Below are positions 25,101-33,034 of a DNA stretch of 64,000 nt, piece by piece. The DNA is from Flavobacterium psychrotolerans (GTDB lineage Bacteria > Bacteroidota > Bacteroidia > Flavobacteriales > Flavobacteriaceae): contig NZ_QCZI01000003.1 in assembly GCF_003097635.1 (NCBI RefSeq), positions 124,001-188,000 on the forward strand. The letters run 5' to 3'. The notes under the pieces were generated by a model. The model did not search any database, was not told where the DNA came from, and was given only the letters and a program-made list of their open reading frames with translations. A program made the position numbers and the translations under genes. Each line of letters opens with the position of its first letter. Position 1 is the stretch's first letter.

Positions 25101-25254
25101 GATGACCCACGTGCAATCCCGCTCCAGACGGATAAGGAAACATATCCAAAACATAATATTTTGGTTTTTCGGAGTTATTTTCAGCTGCAAAAGTTTGATT
25201 GTCTGCCCAATGTTTTTGCCATTTGGCTTCTATTTCGTTCGGATTGTATTTCAT
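22147..25254 (-). CDS. leuS: leucyl-tRNA synthetase with repeat-derived insertions
   Basis: A 1035-residue class I synthetase that charges tRNA(Leu). HIGH-type HVGH is at 48-51 and KMSKS at 800-804; the CP1 editing domain lies between about 225 and 440. It is longer than most bacterial LeuS. Three stretches look inserted. Residues 301-314 (FKVESQKSKVESEQ) translate a 7-nt word array. Residues 860-874 (ESPSNSPEGGEQNTF) translate a C/G-rich hairpin. Residues about 670-755 before KMSKS are longer than the Bacteroidota-specific insert I expect. The frame is intact throughout, so the enzyme should be functional. The upstream leader contains a 27-nt element shared with pyrH. Confidence 0.95.
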   Translation of the reverse strand: MKYNPNEIEAKWQKHWADNQTFAAENNSEKPKYYVLDMFPYPSGAGLHVGHPLGYIASDVYSRYKRHRGFNVLHPMGYDSFGLPAEQYAIQTGQRPEDTTSVNIDGGVDKEGNKIAGYRKQLDKIGFSFDWSREVRTSNPDYYKHTQWIFIQLFNSWYNKDTDKAEDISTLVSIFATEGNANVNAVCDDNIVGFSSSEWNAFTSDEQQKILLQYRLTYLAETEVNWCPGLGTVLANDEIVNGVSERGGFPVIRKKMTQWSMRISAYAERLLQGLNDIDWSESIKESQRNWIGKSVGAMVSFKVESQKSKVESEQQYIDVFTTRPDTIFGVTFMTLAPEHPLVQEITTSENLDRVNDYIFASSKRSERERMADVKTISGVFTGAYAEHLFTKEPIPVWIGDYVLAGYGTGAVMAVPCGDERDYAFANFFKGQNGMQPIKNIFDKDISEAAFGAKEGFQLVDSDFLNGLGYKEATKKVIAELEKINQGKGKINYRLRDAVFSRQRYWGEPFPVYYVNGLPQMIDAKHLPIVLPEVEKYLPTEDGLPPLGNASVWAWDSVNNKVVDTNLVDNVTIFSLELNTMPGWAGSSWYWMRYMDAKNEGEFASEEALKYWESVDLYIGGSEHATGHLLYSRFWNKFLKDKGFAPTEEPFKKLINQGMILGMSAFVYRITPHLFGNIGENNWSTNGLPQVFISKNVKELISKEDSALEEKDIALKIKTVKKIEEVETYLTSLLDLEIKKSASIKLSKFGNANPLHVDVSMVSTSDELDVEKFKSWREEYKGAIFITEENGKYIVGREIEKMSKSKYNVVTPDDICNEYGADTLRLYEMFLGPLEQAKPWNTAGISGVFGFLKKLWRLYFESPSNSPEGGEQNTFCVTNDEPTKENLKILHKTIKKVAEDIEGFSFNTSVSQFMICVNELSTQNCHSRAILEPLAILISSYAPHIAEELWSQLGHSGSISTVDFPTLDEKHLVESNKEYPVSFNGKMRFKIELPLDLTPAQIEEIIMKDERTIKQLGGNVPKKVIIVPGKVINLVG
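22633..22677. repeat. C/G-rich hairpin word inside leuS
   Basis: CTCCCCC (22647-22653) and GGGGGAG (22657-22663) around a TTC loop, followed by a further G-rich run. Strikingly GC-rich against the surroundings. It encodes residues 860-874 of LeuS. Confidence 0.7.
24313..24354. repeat. 7-nt word array inside leuS
   Basis: On the coding strand the words AAAGTCG, AAAGTCA, AAAGTCG and similar run in tandem with a 7-nt period. They translate as VESQKSKVES in LeuS. Confidence 0.75.
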
Positions 25255-25550
25255 TCTCTTTTTTATTGTTTTTTAACGGAGTCATGCTTTCGCACACTCA
25301 AGTCATTCTGCTTTTAAAATTTGCCGCAAAGGCGCTAAGACACTAATTTATAATTTATTTTGTCATTTGGATTAAAATATTTTTTCTTTGAGACTTCGTG
25401 ACTTTGTGGCAAAAAGTACAAACTAAAAACTCCAAGTCTTTGTATTAGGTAATTTGAATGGCAAATTTACGTTTATTGTGCATTGTGCCAAAGTAATTTA
25501 GTAAACAAAAAAATAAATCATAAATTGGATTCAAAATAAGTAAAAATACG
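25255..25550. other. intergenic region upstream of leuS: word arrays
   Basis: Besides the shared leader element, this stretch has two 8-nt-period word arrays in opposite orientation, at about 25320-25343 (CGCAAAGG, CGCTAAGA) and 25405-25428 (reverse complement CACAAAGT, CACGAAGT). No ORF is supported. Confidence 0.5.
25279..25305 (-). promoter_or_regulatory. 27-nt leader element shared by leuS and pyrH
   Basis: On the minus strand TGACTTGA, a 3-nt variable block, then TGCGAAAGCATGACTC. It matches 32216-32242 before pyrH at 25 of 27 positions. TGC-GAAA-GCA can form a GNRA-loop hairpin. It lies about 25 bp before the leuS ATG. Confidence 0.6.
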
Positions 25551-25558
25551 TATGTTTG
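25551..25558 (+). promoter_or_regulatory. -7 box of the ModE-like regulator gene
   Basis: TATGTTTG, a full consensus match. A candidate -33 TTG is at 25525-25527. The palindromic operator begins 3 bp downstream. Confidence 0.65.
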
Positions 25559-25561
25559 CAG

Positions 25562-25579
25562 TATGTTTTTAAAAACATA
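25562..25579 (+). promoter_or_regulatory. perfect 18-bp palindromic operator candidate
   Basis: TATGTTTTTAAAAACATA is a perfect palindrome covering the expected transcription start and ending 5 bp before the ATG of the ModE-like gene. Its placement implies autorepression. An imperfect copy (13 of 18 positions) is at 26017-26034. Confidence 0.6.
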
Positions 25580-25584
25580 ACTCT

Positions 25585-25932
25585 ATGCCAGAAAACAAAA
25601 AATACGATATTAAAGTCAGACTTTGGATTGAAGAAGCCGAAGGGCCGTTTTTGGGTATTGGAAAAATTTGGTTGTTGGAAAATATTCAAAAAACAGGTTC
25701 TATCACCAATGCTGCCAAAGAAATGAAAATGGCATACCGTCAGGCCTGGCAATTAGTGGAAGAAATGAATAAACGTGCCGAAACTCCTTTAGTTGAAAAA
25801 TTGCTTGGAGGAAAAGGCGGCGGAGGTGCAAGATTGACCGAAGCAGGAGAAAGAGCAATCACTCTTTTTTATGAAATCGAAAAACGTATCAAAGATTTTA
25901 TTGAAAAAGAAACTCAAAATCTGAAATTCTAA
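25585..25932 (+). CDS. ModE-like winged-helix transcriptional regulator
   Basis: A 115-residue protein equal to the N-terminal DNA-binding domain of ModE (LysR-type winged helix): VRLWIEEAEGPFLGIGKIWL, TGSITNAAKEMKMAYRQAWQ, LVEKLLGGKGGGGARLTEAG. The C-terminal molybdate-binding MOP domains are absent, so how it senses a ligand is unclear. A TATGTTTG box and a perfect palindrome sit just before its start. A related site precedes the TonB-dependent receptor downstream, so it probably regulates itself and that receptor. No modABC transporter is nearby. Confidence 0.88.
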   Translation: MPENKKYDIKVRLWIEEAEGPFLGIGKIWLLENIQKTGSITNAAKEMKMAYRQAWQLVEEMNKRAETPLVEKLLGGKGGGGARLTEAGERAITLFYEIEKRIKDFIEKETQNLKF

Positions 25933-26012
25933 AAAAATTCACCACCACTATTCATTTATAAACACACTGATATTCACTAAACACAAAACAACTTAAACTA
26001 AATTGTTAATCA

Positions 26013-26038
26013 TCAGTATTCCTTTTCAAACATACTGA
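26013..26038 (+). promoter_or_regulatory. imperfect operator copy before the TonB receptor
   Basis: TCAGTAT and ATACTGA form 7-bp arms around 12 nt. Inside, 26017-26034 matches the ModE-gene palindrome at 13 of 18 positions and retains the half-site AAACATA. It ends 14 bp before the receptor ATG. Confidence 0.5.
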
Positions 26039-26052
26039 AAATTTATCACACT

Positions 26053-28620
26053 ATGAAGTTAAAATTACCTTTCATTCTAATATTAATAAGCACAAGGATT
26101 CTTGCGCAAGCACCATCGGAAGACTCCAAAAAACAACAAGATACAATCAAAAGAGAAATTCTCCAAGAAGTAGTGGTAACAGCTTCCCGCACCCAAGAAA
26201 CTATTTTGCGTTCGCCCATCAGTATTGAACAATTAAAAGCTGCCGATGCCAAAAACATGGGTTCACAATCCAATTTTGATGCATTGGAAAACCTGAAAGG
26301 TGTACAAATCATTACTCCAAGTTTAGGTTTCAAAGTCATCAATACCAGAGGATTTGCCAACACCACCAATGTTCGATTTGCGCAATTAATCGACGGCATA
26401 GACAATCAGGCTCCTCATTTGGGTACACCTATTGCCAATGCCCTTGGAGCCAATGATCTTGATATCGATAAAATTGAGGTTATTCCTGGTGCAGCTTCAG
26501 CCTTATACGGTATGAATGCAATTAATGGATTAGCAAATATACAAACCAAAAACCCGTTTGAATATCAAGGGATGAGCATTCAACAATTAACAGGTGTGAA
26601 TCATACTGGAAATATGGATCGTTTTTCCCCCCAACTTTTCTCCACAACTAATTTGCGTTACGCCCAAGCAATCAACTCAAAAATAGCGTTCAAAATAAAT
26701 GGTTCTGTCACAAATGGAACGGATTGGATTGCCGACAACCGAACTGATTTGGCTCCAACTCTCAATTCTTCAACTAATTTATACGGAGCTGACAATCCTG
26801 CTTATGATGAAGTAAATGGATATGGAAACGAATCAGCTAATAGAAAAACGCTGACTTTAAACGGTAAAAAATATGTAGTTTCCAGAACAGGTTATAGAGA
26901 AACTGATATTGCCGATTATGGTATTGAAAATTACAAATGGGATGGAGGTTTGTATTTCCGTCCAAAAAAAGGGCACGAATTAGCAGTAACTTACAAAGGA
27001 GCTTTAATCAACACGGTTTATCAACGTTCAAATCGTTTTAGATTAGATGATTACAAACTAAGCCAGTATGCAATTGATTATCATACCGATATTTTTATGA
27101 TTCGTGGGTATTTGACACAAGAAAACACGGGCAAGTCATACAATATGCGCTCATTGGCGGAGAATATGGATCGTGCTTTCAAATCAGACGACAAATGGTT
27201 TGCCGATTATACCACAGCCTATAACAATGCGGTTACCAATGGATCTACAGTTGCCGATGCCCATAAAATAGCCAGAACAGCTTCTGATGCAGGAAGATTC
27301 ATTCCGGGTACAGATGCTTACGAGCAAAAGAAAGAGGAACTGGTCAACATTAACAATTGGGATTATGGCGCAGCACTTCGCGTAAAATCAAGCCTCGTTC
27401 ATTCTGAAGGTTTGTTGAACTGGGACAAAGCTTTTGCAGAATTTTTCAAAAAAATGGGCACACAGCTTTTAAGCGGTTTTGATTACAGAACCTATATTAT
27501 TGTTCCCGATGGGAATTATTTTATCAATCCGGAGAATAATGGCAAAAACTTGAAATACGGAAAAACAGGCGGATTTACCCAGTTAAGCAAAGATTTGTTC
27601 GACAAAAAATTACGACTAAGCGCAGCCATTCGCGCTGACAAAGCCGATTATTTTGACGTGAAGTTTACACCCAGAGTTACGGCGGTATATTCTCCTAAAG
27701 AAACAATTAATTTCCGTGCTTCTTACCAAAGCGGTTACCGATTCCCGAGTATTTTCGAGGGTTTTTCCAATGTAAACAGTGGTGGCGTAAAACGAGTGGG
27801 GGGATTGCGAATTATGTCAGACGGAATTTTCGAAAACTCTTTTACCAAAGTTTCCATCGACAAATTTCAGGCTCAGGTAACCAGTGACATCAACACACTT
27901 GGTCTAACACAAGCACAAGCTATTGACAAAAACAAAGGCATAATTCAAAAAAATCCTTATACTTATTTGGAACCTGAATTTGTTCGTTCTTTTGAATTTG
28001 GATTCAGGGGTGTTGCCTTAAAAAAGAGTTTGTTTATCGATGCCGATTTTTATTACAATCGTTACGAAAACTTCATTGCCCAGGTAGAAGCCAGTATTGC
28101 CAACACGACCGACCCAGCACAAATACCGACTGCTCTCTATTCGAAAGCTACACAAAGCCGCTACCGTTTGTGGACCAATTCCAAAAGTAAAATATACAAT
28201 TACGGAAGCAGTTTAGGATTGAAATACCGATTCAACGAAATGTTTTCGGCTTTAGGAAATGTGACTTATTCCAAATTAGACCGAACTGATGACAAAGACG
28301 GATTGGAAGATGGTTTCAACACTCCAGAATATGTCGCAAATGGAACCGTCGTAGCCGAAAATGTATGGAAAAATCTTGGAGCAAGTGTTACCTATCGCCA
28401 ACAAAGCAAATACGATTATGTTTCATTTCTGGTTAGTGGTAAAGTGCCTGCTTATTGGTCAATGGACGCCCAAATCAATTATAATTTCGAAAAACCAGGC
28501 ATAGTTGCCAAAGTTGGAGGAACTAATTTTCTAAACAAATCGTATTATTCCATATTAGGAGGCCCTCAAATTGGAGCGTTTTATTACTTGTCATTAACTT
28601 GGAACATTGGAAAAATCTAA
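26053..28620 (+). CDS. TonB-dependent outer-membrane receptor
   Basis: An 855-residue TonB-dependent receptor. Signal peptide (about 1-18), then a plug domain (LQEVVVTASRTQETILRSPI; IDKIEVIPGAASALYGMNAI), and a 22-strand-type barrel to a C-terminal aromatic end (YLSLTWNIGKI). Unlike many Bacteroidota receptors it lacks an N-terminal CarboxypepD_reg domain, and no SusD partner follows. It imports an unknown ligand using TonB energy. The ModE-like regulator upstream and the shared operator suggest an oxyanion or its chelate, but this is inference. Confidence 0.9.
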   Translation: MKLKLPFILILISTRILAQAPSEDSKKQQDTIKREILQEVVVTASRTQETILRSPISIEQLKAADAKNMGSQSNFDALENLKGVQIITPSLGFKVINTRGFANTTNVRFAQLIDGIDNQAPHLGTPIANALGANDLDIDKIEVIPGAASALYGMNAINGLANIQTKNPFEYQGMSIQQLTGVNHTGNMDRFSPQLFSTTNLRYAQAINSKIAFKINGSVTNGTDWIADNRTDLAPTLNSSTNLYGADNPAYDEVNGYGNESANRKTLTLNGKKYVVSRTGYRETDIADYGIENYKWDGGLYFRPKKGHELAVTYKGALINTVYQRSNRFRLDDYKLSQYAIDYHTDIFMIRGYLTQENTGKSYNMRSLAENMDRAFKSDDKWFADYTTAYNNAVTNGSTVADAHKIARTASDAGRFIPGTDAYEQKKEELVNINNWDYGAALRVKSSLVHSEGLLNWDKAFAEFFKKMGTQLLSGFDYRTYIIVPDGNYFINPENNGKNLKYGKTGGFTQLSKDLFDKKLRLSAAIRADKADYFDVKFTPRVTAVYSPKETINFRASYQSGYRFPSIFEGFSNVNSGGVKRVGGLRIMSDGIFENSFTKVSIDKFQAQVTSDINTLGLTQAQAIDKNKGIIQKNPYTYLEPEFVRSFEFGFRGVALKKSLFIDADFYYNRYENFIAQVEASIANTTDPAQIPTALYSKATQSRYRLWTNSKSKIYNYGSSLGLKYRFNEMFSALGNVTYSKLDRTDDKDGLEDGFNTPEYVANGTVVAENVWKNLGASVTYRQQSKYDYVSFLVSGKVPAYWSMDAQINYNFEKPGIVAKVGGTNFLNKSYYSILGGPQIGAFYYLSLTWNIGKI

Positions 28621-28750
28621 AAAAAGCCAATGTGAAGATTAGTTTAATTTTGAAATTTATTTTATATTGTACCAATGACAAAATTTTAAACGTTATAAAC
28701 TATGATTAAAGAAATTGTTTAATTATTTTTACCCCATAATTTAATCATAT

Positions 28751-29626
28751 ATGAGCTCCTCTTACGAAAAATTTCAAAAACGCAGACTAATTTCCTCTTA
28801 TTTTTCGGTAGTATTAAGTGTATTTCTAGTACTATTCCTGTTAGGTCTTCTGGGGTTATTTGTAATTAATTCTAAAAATTTGTCCGACGATTTTAAGGAA
28901 GAAATCGTAATGACCGTTTTTTTTAAAAATGAGGCTACCGATAGTGTTATGAATGCTTTTGGTGCTGAACTTAAAATGTCAAAGTTTGTAAAATCAAGTG
29001 TTTACGTTTCGAAAGAACAAGCGGCAAAAGAGCATACGGACATTATAGGTGAGGATTTTATGACGTTTTTAGGAACTAATCCTTTGCAAAATTCTTTTGA
29101 CATCCACCTGAAAGCCAATTATATTGATACGGAAAATATTAGAAAAATTGAAAGTCGTTTCAGGGCTAACGAAATGGTGACAGATGTTGTTTATGACAAG
29201 CAATTGGTTAGTTTGGTGAACGACAATATCAATAAAGTAAGTGTTTGGATTTTAATTATTAGCGGAATTTTAACTTTGGTGGCGATGATTTTAATCAACA
29301 GTTCGATGAGATTGTCTATTTATTCGCATCGTTTCATTATCAAAACAATGCAAATGGTTGGCGCTACGAAATCGTTTATTAGAAAACCTTTTATCTTGAG
29401 AAGTATTCAACTGGGATTGATTGGCTCTGTTTTAGCCGTTTTAGCTTTGATAGGCACATTGATTTATCTTGATTCCAGCTATCCAAATTTAGGCATATTA
29501 AGAGATCAATTAATGATTGGTGCAATATTGCTGGGGGTTCTTTTAGTTGGGATTTTAATCACATGGGTTAGTACGTTTTTTGCAACCCAACGTTATTTGA
29601 ATTTGAGAACAGACGACCTGTATTAA
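28751..29626 (+). CDS. ftsX: cell-division permease FtsX
   Basis: A 291-residue membrane protein with FtsX topology: a helix at about 18-40, an extracytoplasmic domain (about 45-165; VMTVFFKNEATDSVMNAFGA), then three helices in the FtsX permease domain (WILIISGILTLVAMILINSS; LIGSVLAVLALIGTLIYL; LLGVLLVGILITWV). With FtsE it regulates peptidoglycan hydrolases at the septum. ftsE is not in this window. It heads the run ftsX-DUF3098-uppP-truB. Confidence 0.9.
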   Translation: MSSSYEKFQKRRLISSYFSVVLSVFLVLFLLGLLGLFVINSKNLSDDFKEEIVMTVFFKNEATDSVMNAFGAELKMSKFVKSSVYVSKEQAAKEHTDIIGEDFMTFLGTNPLQNSFDIHLKANYIDTENIRKIESRFRANEMVTDVVYDKQLVSLVNDNINKVSVWILIISGILTLVAMILINSSMRLSIYSHRFIIKTMQMVGATKSFIRKPFILRSIQLGLIGSVLAVLALIGTLIYLDSSYPNLGILRDQLMIGAILLGVLLVGILITWVSTFFATQRYLNLRTDDLY

Positions 29627-29662
29627 TACACAATTGGGGATAACATTTAGAATACTATAAAA

Positions 29663-29902
29663 ATGGACGAAAAACAACAACCACAAGAATTTCTTTTTGA
29701 CAAAATAAACTACAAAATCCTTTTAATAGGTATTTTGATAATCACCATTGGTTTTTTGCTCATGTCAGGAGGTGGAAGCAATGACCCGAAGGTCTTTAAT
29801 GAAGAAATTTTTAATTTCAGAAGAATTCGTCTCGCTCCTACAATGGTTTTAATTGGTTTTGGAATTACGATTTACTCCATATTGAAAAAAAACAAGAGTT
29901 AG
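29663..29902 (+). CDS. DUF3098 family small membrane protein
   Basis: A 79-residue protein with two membrane helices (about 17-35 and 58-75) separated by a short loop (GGGSNDPKVFNEEIFNFRRI), matching the DUF3098 family found beside ftsX and uppP in Bacteroidota. The function is unknown. It lies 36 bp after ftsX and 54 bp before uppP. Confidence 0.85.
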   Translation: MDEKQQPQEFLFDKINYKILLIGILIITIGFLLMSGGGSNDPKVFNEEIFNFRRIRLAPTMVLIGFGITIYSILKKNKS

Positions 29903-29956
29903 ATTGTCATAATTTTTTGAAACACTTAAAAATACTACAACCCAAAATCTAATTAA

Positions 29957-30742
29957 ATGAATACTTTACAAGCCATAATCCTTGCTATCATTGAAGGAAT
30001 TACAGAATTTTTGCCCGTTTCCTCAACTGGCCACATGATTCTAGCAAGTACTTATTTCGGAATTGAACATGATGATTTTACCAAACTTTTCACCATCGTT
30101 ATTCAATTAGGCGCCATCCTTTCTGTAGTGGTTTTATATTTCAAACGTTTTTTTCAGACATTCGATTTTTACTTAAAAATACTGGTTGCATTTATTCCCG
30201 CTGTAGTTTTGGGATTGTTGTTTTCCAAAAAAATTGACGCTCTATTAGAAAATCCTGTTACTGTTGCAGTTTCTCTTTTGATTGGAGGAATCCTATTATT
30301 AAAAGTGGATGATTGGTTTGCGAATTCCACAAATACTGAAATCACGTATTCAAAAGCATTCAAAATCGGTTTATTTCAATGCATAGCAATGATTCCCGGC
30401 GTTTCAAGAAGTGGCGCTAGTATTGTAGGTGGGATGTCACAAAAACTATCCCGTTCTTCAGCAGCGGAATTCTCATTCTTTTTGGCAGTTCCAACAATGC
30501 TTGGAGCTACCTTAAAAAAGAGTTACGATTATTACAAAGATGGTTTTGTTTTAACCCACGACCAAATTAATTTTTTAATTATAGGCAATGTAATTGCCTT
30601 TATTGTAGCGCTTATAGCCATTAAAAGTTTCATAGGATTTTTAAGCAAACACGGCTTCAAATCATTTGGGTATTATCGAATTATTGCAGGAATTACACTG
30701 CTGGCTATCCACTTTTTCATTCATCCACTGAGCATTATTTAA
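29957..30742 (+). CDS. uppP: undecaprenyl-diphosphatase (BacA family)
   Basis: A 261-residue multi-pass inner-membrane enzyme that removes a phosphate from undecaprenyl pyrophosphate, recycling the lipid carrier for peptidoglycan and polysaccharide synthesis. The signature motifs are [17 protein letters not shown] near the N-terminus (catalytic Glu and Ser) and [13 protein letters not shown]. Its stop overlaps the truB start by one base (TAATG). It can confer bacitracin resistance when abundant (family knowledge). Confidence 0.94.
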   Translation: MNTLQAIILAIIEGITEFLPVSSTGHMILASTYFGIEHDDFTKLFTIVIQLGAILSVVVLYFKRFFQTFDFYLKILVAFIPAVVLGLLFSKKIDALLENPVTVAVSLLIGGILLLKVDDWFANSTNTEITYSKAFKIGLFQCIAMIPGVSRSGASIVGGMSQKLSRSSAAEFSFFLAVPTMLGATLKKSYDYYKDGFVLTHDQINFLIIGNVIAFIVALIAIKSFIGFLSKHGFKSFGYYRIIAGITLLAIHFFIHPLSII

Positions 30743-31452
30743 TGAATACCGAAGATTTCCTAAACGGACAAATTTTACTCATCGACAAACCTTTGCATTG
30801 GACTTCTTTTCAGGCGGTAAATAAAATGAAGTATGCCCTAATTAACAAAATGGGGCTTCCAAAAAAATTCAAGATTGGTCATGCCGGAACATTAGACCCC
30901 TTAGCTTCCGGGTTATTGTTAGTTTGTACAGGAAAATTTACCAAAAGGATTACTGAACTTCAAGGTCAAGCCAAAGAATATACTGGGACTTTTTACATTG
31001 GCGCCACCACTCCATCCTATGATTTGGAAACCGAAATTGATGCAACTTTCGCAACTTCACACATCAATGAAGCTTTCATTCACGAAACGGTAAAACAATT
31101 TCTTGGAGAAATAGATCAAAAACCCCCCATCTATTCGGCCATAAAAAAAGACGGAGTTCGTTTGTACGAACACGCCAGAGCTGGGGAATCCGTAGAAATA
31201 GCCTCTAGAAAAACGACCATTCACGAATTTGAAATTACCCGAATCGCACTTCCTGAAATTGACTTTAGAATCGTTTGCAGCAAAGGGACATACATTCGTT
31301 CGTTAGCTTTTGATTTTGGGAAAGCAATGGATTCTGGCTCATATTTAACGGCTTTACGTCGAACAAAAATTGGCGATTATGATGTGAAAAATGCCTTGGA
31401 TCTCACCTTATTTGAGAATTCTATTGTTCCTGATTCAGCATCAAATCTATAA
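30742..31452 (+). CDS. truB: tRNA pseudouridine55 synthase
   Basis: A 236-residue pseudouridine synthase that modifies U55 in the T-loop of tRNAs. The catalytic Asp52 lies in KIGHAGTLDPLASG. KPPIYSAIKKDGVRLYEHAR and CSKGTYIRSLAFDFG are further TruB signatures. The C-terminal PUA domain of longer enzymes is absent, as is common in this phylum. It is coupled to uppP by a 1-bp overlap. The last 32 bp overlap the convergent thioredoxin-like gene. Confidence 0.94.
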   Translation: MNTEDFLNGQILLIDKPLHWTSFQAVNKMKYALINKMGLPKKFKIGHAGTLDPLASGLLLVCTGKFTKRITELQGQAKEYTGTFYIGATTPSYDLETEIDATFATSHINEAFIHETVKQFLGEIDQKPPIYSAIKKDGVRLYEHARAGESVEIASRKTTIHEFEITRIALPEIDFRIVCSKGTYIRSLAFDFGKAMDSGSYLTALRRTKIGDYDVKNALDLTLFENSIVPDSASNL

Positions 31453-32026
31453 CTTCATTTTGGGTTGAAATTCCTTTGTCATGCAAATACCACATTTGCA
31501 AATCAGCCTTTGCTATTTCGTCAACAATTCCAAATTTTTCTTTGTAGTTTTTGATTAAATCGATGGCCCCTTTTGGTCTTGGTCCCCAACTCCCACAAAC
31601 ATTCCCTGTTTCCTTATCTATAATGACCAATTTAGGAATGGCTTTGCTATTGTTGGTCAAAAACTGGTTCATAAAATCTTCATTTTCGTCTCGCAAAACA
31701 ATTTTCAACTCAATTTTATCCGATTCATTTACCATTTTATTAAAAACAGGGATTAATTGTGCTCCGTCGGCGCACCAGCCTTCAGCAAGAACTAACCAAA
31801 TATATTCCTTTTTTAACGATTGCAACTTCAGGATGTTTTCGCCAGAAATTTTCATCGTTTTATCCAAACGATTCATTCTGGTTTCATTCAAGGTGGTATA
31901 ATGAAGCATATTTTCGGATTGTTCATTATCTGTGGATTTCCCTTCAAACAATAAATCTGAAACCAACTTTCTGTATTCTGGATAGGAATGGCTATTAAAC
32001 AAAGCTTTGGCTACTGAATTCTTCAT
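31421..32026 (-). CDS. thioredoxin-family protein with a single active-site Cys
   Basis: A 201-residue cytoplasmic protein of the thioredoxin fold (family of small Bacteroidota thioredoxin-like proteins). The active-site position reads EGWCADGAQLIPV, so only one Cys is present where CxxC is expected. IPKLVIIDKETGNV contains the cis-Pro motif. With one Cys it cannot act as a classical disulphide reductase; a peroxidase, bacilliredoxin or binding role is possible. Its 3' end overlaps truB by 32 bp. Confidence 0.8.
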   Translation of the reverse strand: MKNSVAKALFNSHSYPEYRKLVSDLLFEGKSTDNEQSENMLHYTTLNETRMNRLDKTMKISGENILKLQSLKKEYIWLVLAEGWCADGAQLIPVFNKMVNESDKIELKIVLRDENEDFMNQFLTNNSKAIPKLVIIDKETGNVCGSWGPRPKGAIDLIKNYKEKFGIVDEIAKADLQMWYLHDKGISTQNEVIDLMLNQEQ

Positions 32027-32183
32027 GATTTATATCTTTAAATTACGCGAATTTACTCCATTAAGAAAGAATATTGAGTAACATTTATTACATATAAAAA
32101 AGAAATACAATAGCCTTTGCAAATATTGCGAATCTCTGTTAGTATTTTTTCGAAAACAGTATTTCATAAAATTAGAATATGAG

Positions 32184-32191
32184 TATATTTG
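32184..32191 (+). promoter_or_regulatory. -7 box of pyrH
   Basis: TATATTTG, a full consensus match, 69 bp before the pyrH ATG and 24 bp before the shared 27-nt leader element. Confidence 0.65.
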
Positions 32192-32215
32192 CACGACTAA
32201 ACGAAAACAAAACAC

Positions 32216-32242
32216 TGACTTGATTCTGCGAAAGCATGACTC
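32216..32242 (+). promoter_or_regulatory. 27-nt leader element shared with leuS
   Basis: TGACTTGA, variable TTC, then TGCGAAAGCATGACTC. It lies in the 5' untranslated region, 18 bp before the pyrH ATG, in the same orientation and nearly the same position relative to the start as in leuS. Confidence 0.6.
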
Positions 32243-32260
32243 TAAAAAAACATAACCAGA

Positions 32261-32968
32261 ATGAAATACAAAAGAATTCTTCTAAAATTAAGTGGCGAAG
32301 CGTTAATGGGCGATAGACAATACGGTATCGACCCTGTAAGATTAGCCGAATATGCTGATGAAATTAAGCAAATTCATGACAAAGGCATTGAGATAGCCAT
32401 AGTGATTGGCGGAGGAAATATCTTCAGAGGTGTTGCTGGCGCAAGCAACGGAATGGATCGCGTTCAGGGCGATTATATGGGAATGCTGGCCACCATAATT
32501 AACGGGATGGCACTACAAGGTGCATTAGAAGATAAAGGCATGCTAACTCGTTTGCAAACTGCCTTAAAAATAGAAGCTATTGCCGAACCATACATCAAAC
32601 GTAGAGCGGTTCGTCATCTTGAAAAAGGGAGAATCGTAATTTTTGGAGCCGGAACGGGGAATCCCTATTTCACAACGGACACTGCAGCAGTTTTAAGAGG
32701 AGTGGAAATTCACGCTGACGTTATTCTAAAAGGAACACGTGTTGACGGAATATACACTTCAGACCCTGAAAAAGACCCGACAGCAACAAAATTCGATTAC
32801 ATTTCGTTTGAAGATGTTCTTAAAAAAGGTTTGAATGTAATGGACACAACCGCATTTACCTTAAGCCAAGAAAACAAATTGCCCATTCTTGTTTTTGACA
32901 TGAATAAAAGAGGAAATCTTATAAAAATCTGTGAAGGACAAAATATAGGAACAGTAGTAAACATATAA
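32261..32968 (+). CDS. pyrH: uridylate (UMP) kinase
   Basis: A 235-residue amino-acid-kinase-fold enzyme that phosphorylates UMP to UDP in pyrimidine nucleotide synthesis. [11 protein letters not shown] (N-terminal phosphate-binding Lys), [11 protein letters not shown] and [13 protein letters not shown] are family signatures. Its length is standard. It is followed by frr after 66 bp, a conserved pair in bacteria, and probably cotranscribed. Its leader carries the element shared with leuS. Confidence 0.96.
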   Translation: MKYKRILLKLSGEALMGDRQYGIDPVRLAEYADEIKQIHDKGIEIAIVIGGGNIFRGVAGASNGMDRVQGDYMGMLATIINGMALQGALEDKGMLTRLQTALKIEAIAEPYIKRRAVRHLEKGRIVIFGAGTGNPYFTTDTAAVLRGVEIHADVILKGTRVDGIYTSDPEKDPTATKFDYISFEDVLKKGLNVMDTTAFTLSQENKLPILVFDMNKRGNLIKICEGQNIGTVVNI

Positions 32969-32976
32969 AGAGACAC

Positions 32977-33029
32977 TTTAGATTTTTAGGAAGTCTAAAA
33001 ATCTAATGATCTAAGAAGTCTAAAAATCA
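32977..33029. repeat. 8-nt word array between pyrH and frr
   Basis: Degenerate tandem words around GTCTAAAA, ATCTAATG, ATCTAAGA, AGTCTAAA fill most of the 66-bp gap. Confidence 0.55.
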
Positions 33030-33034
33030 AGATT

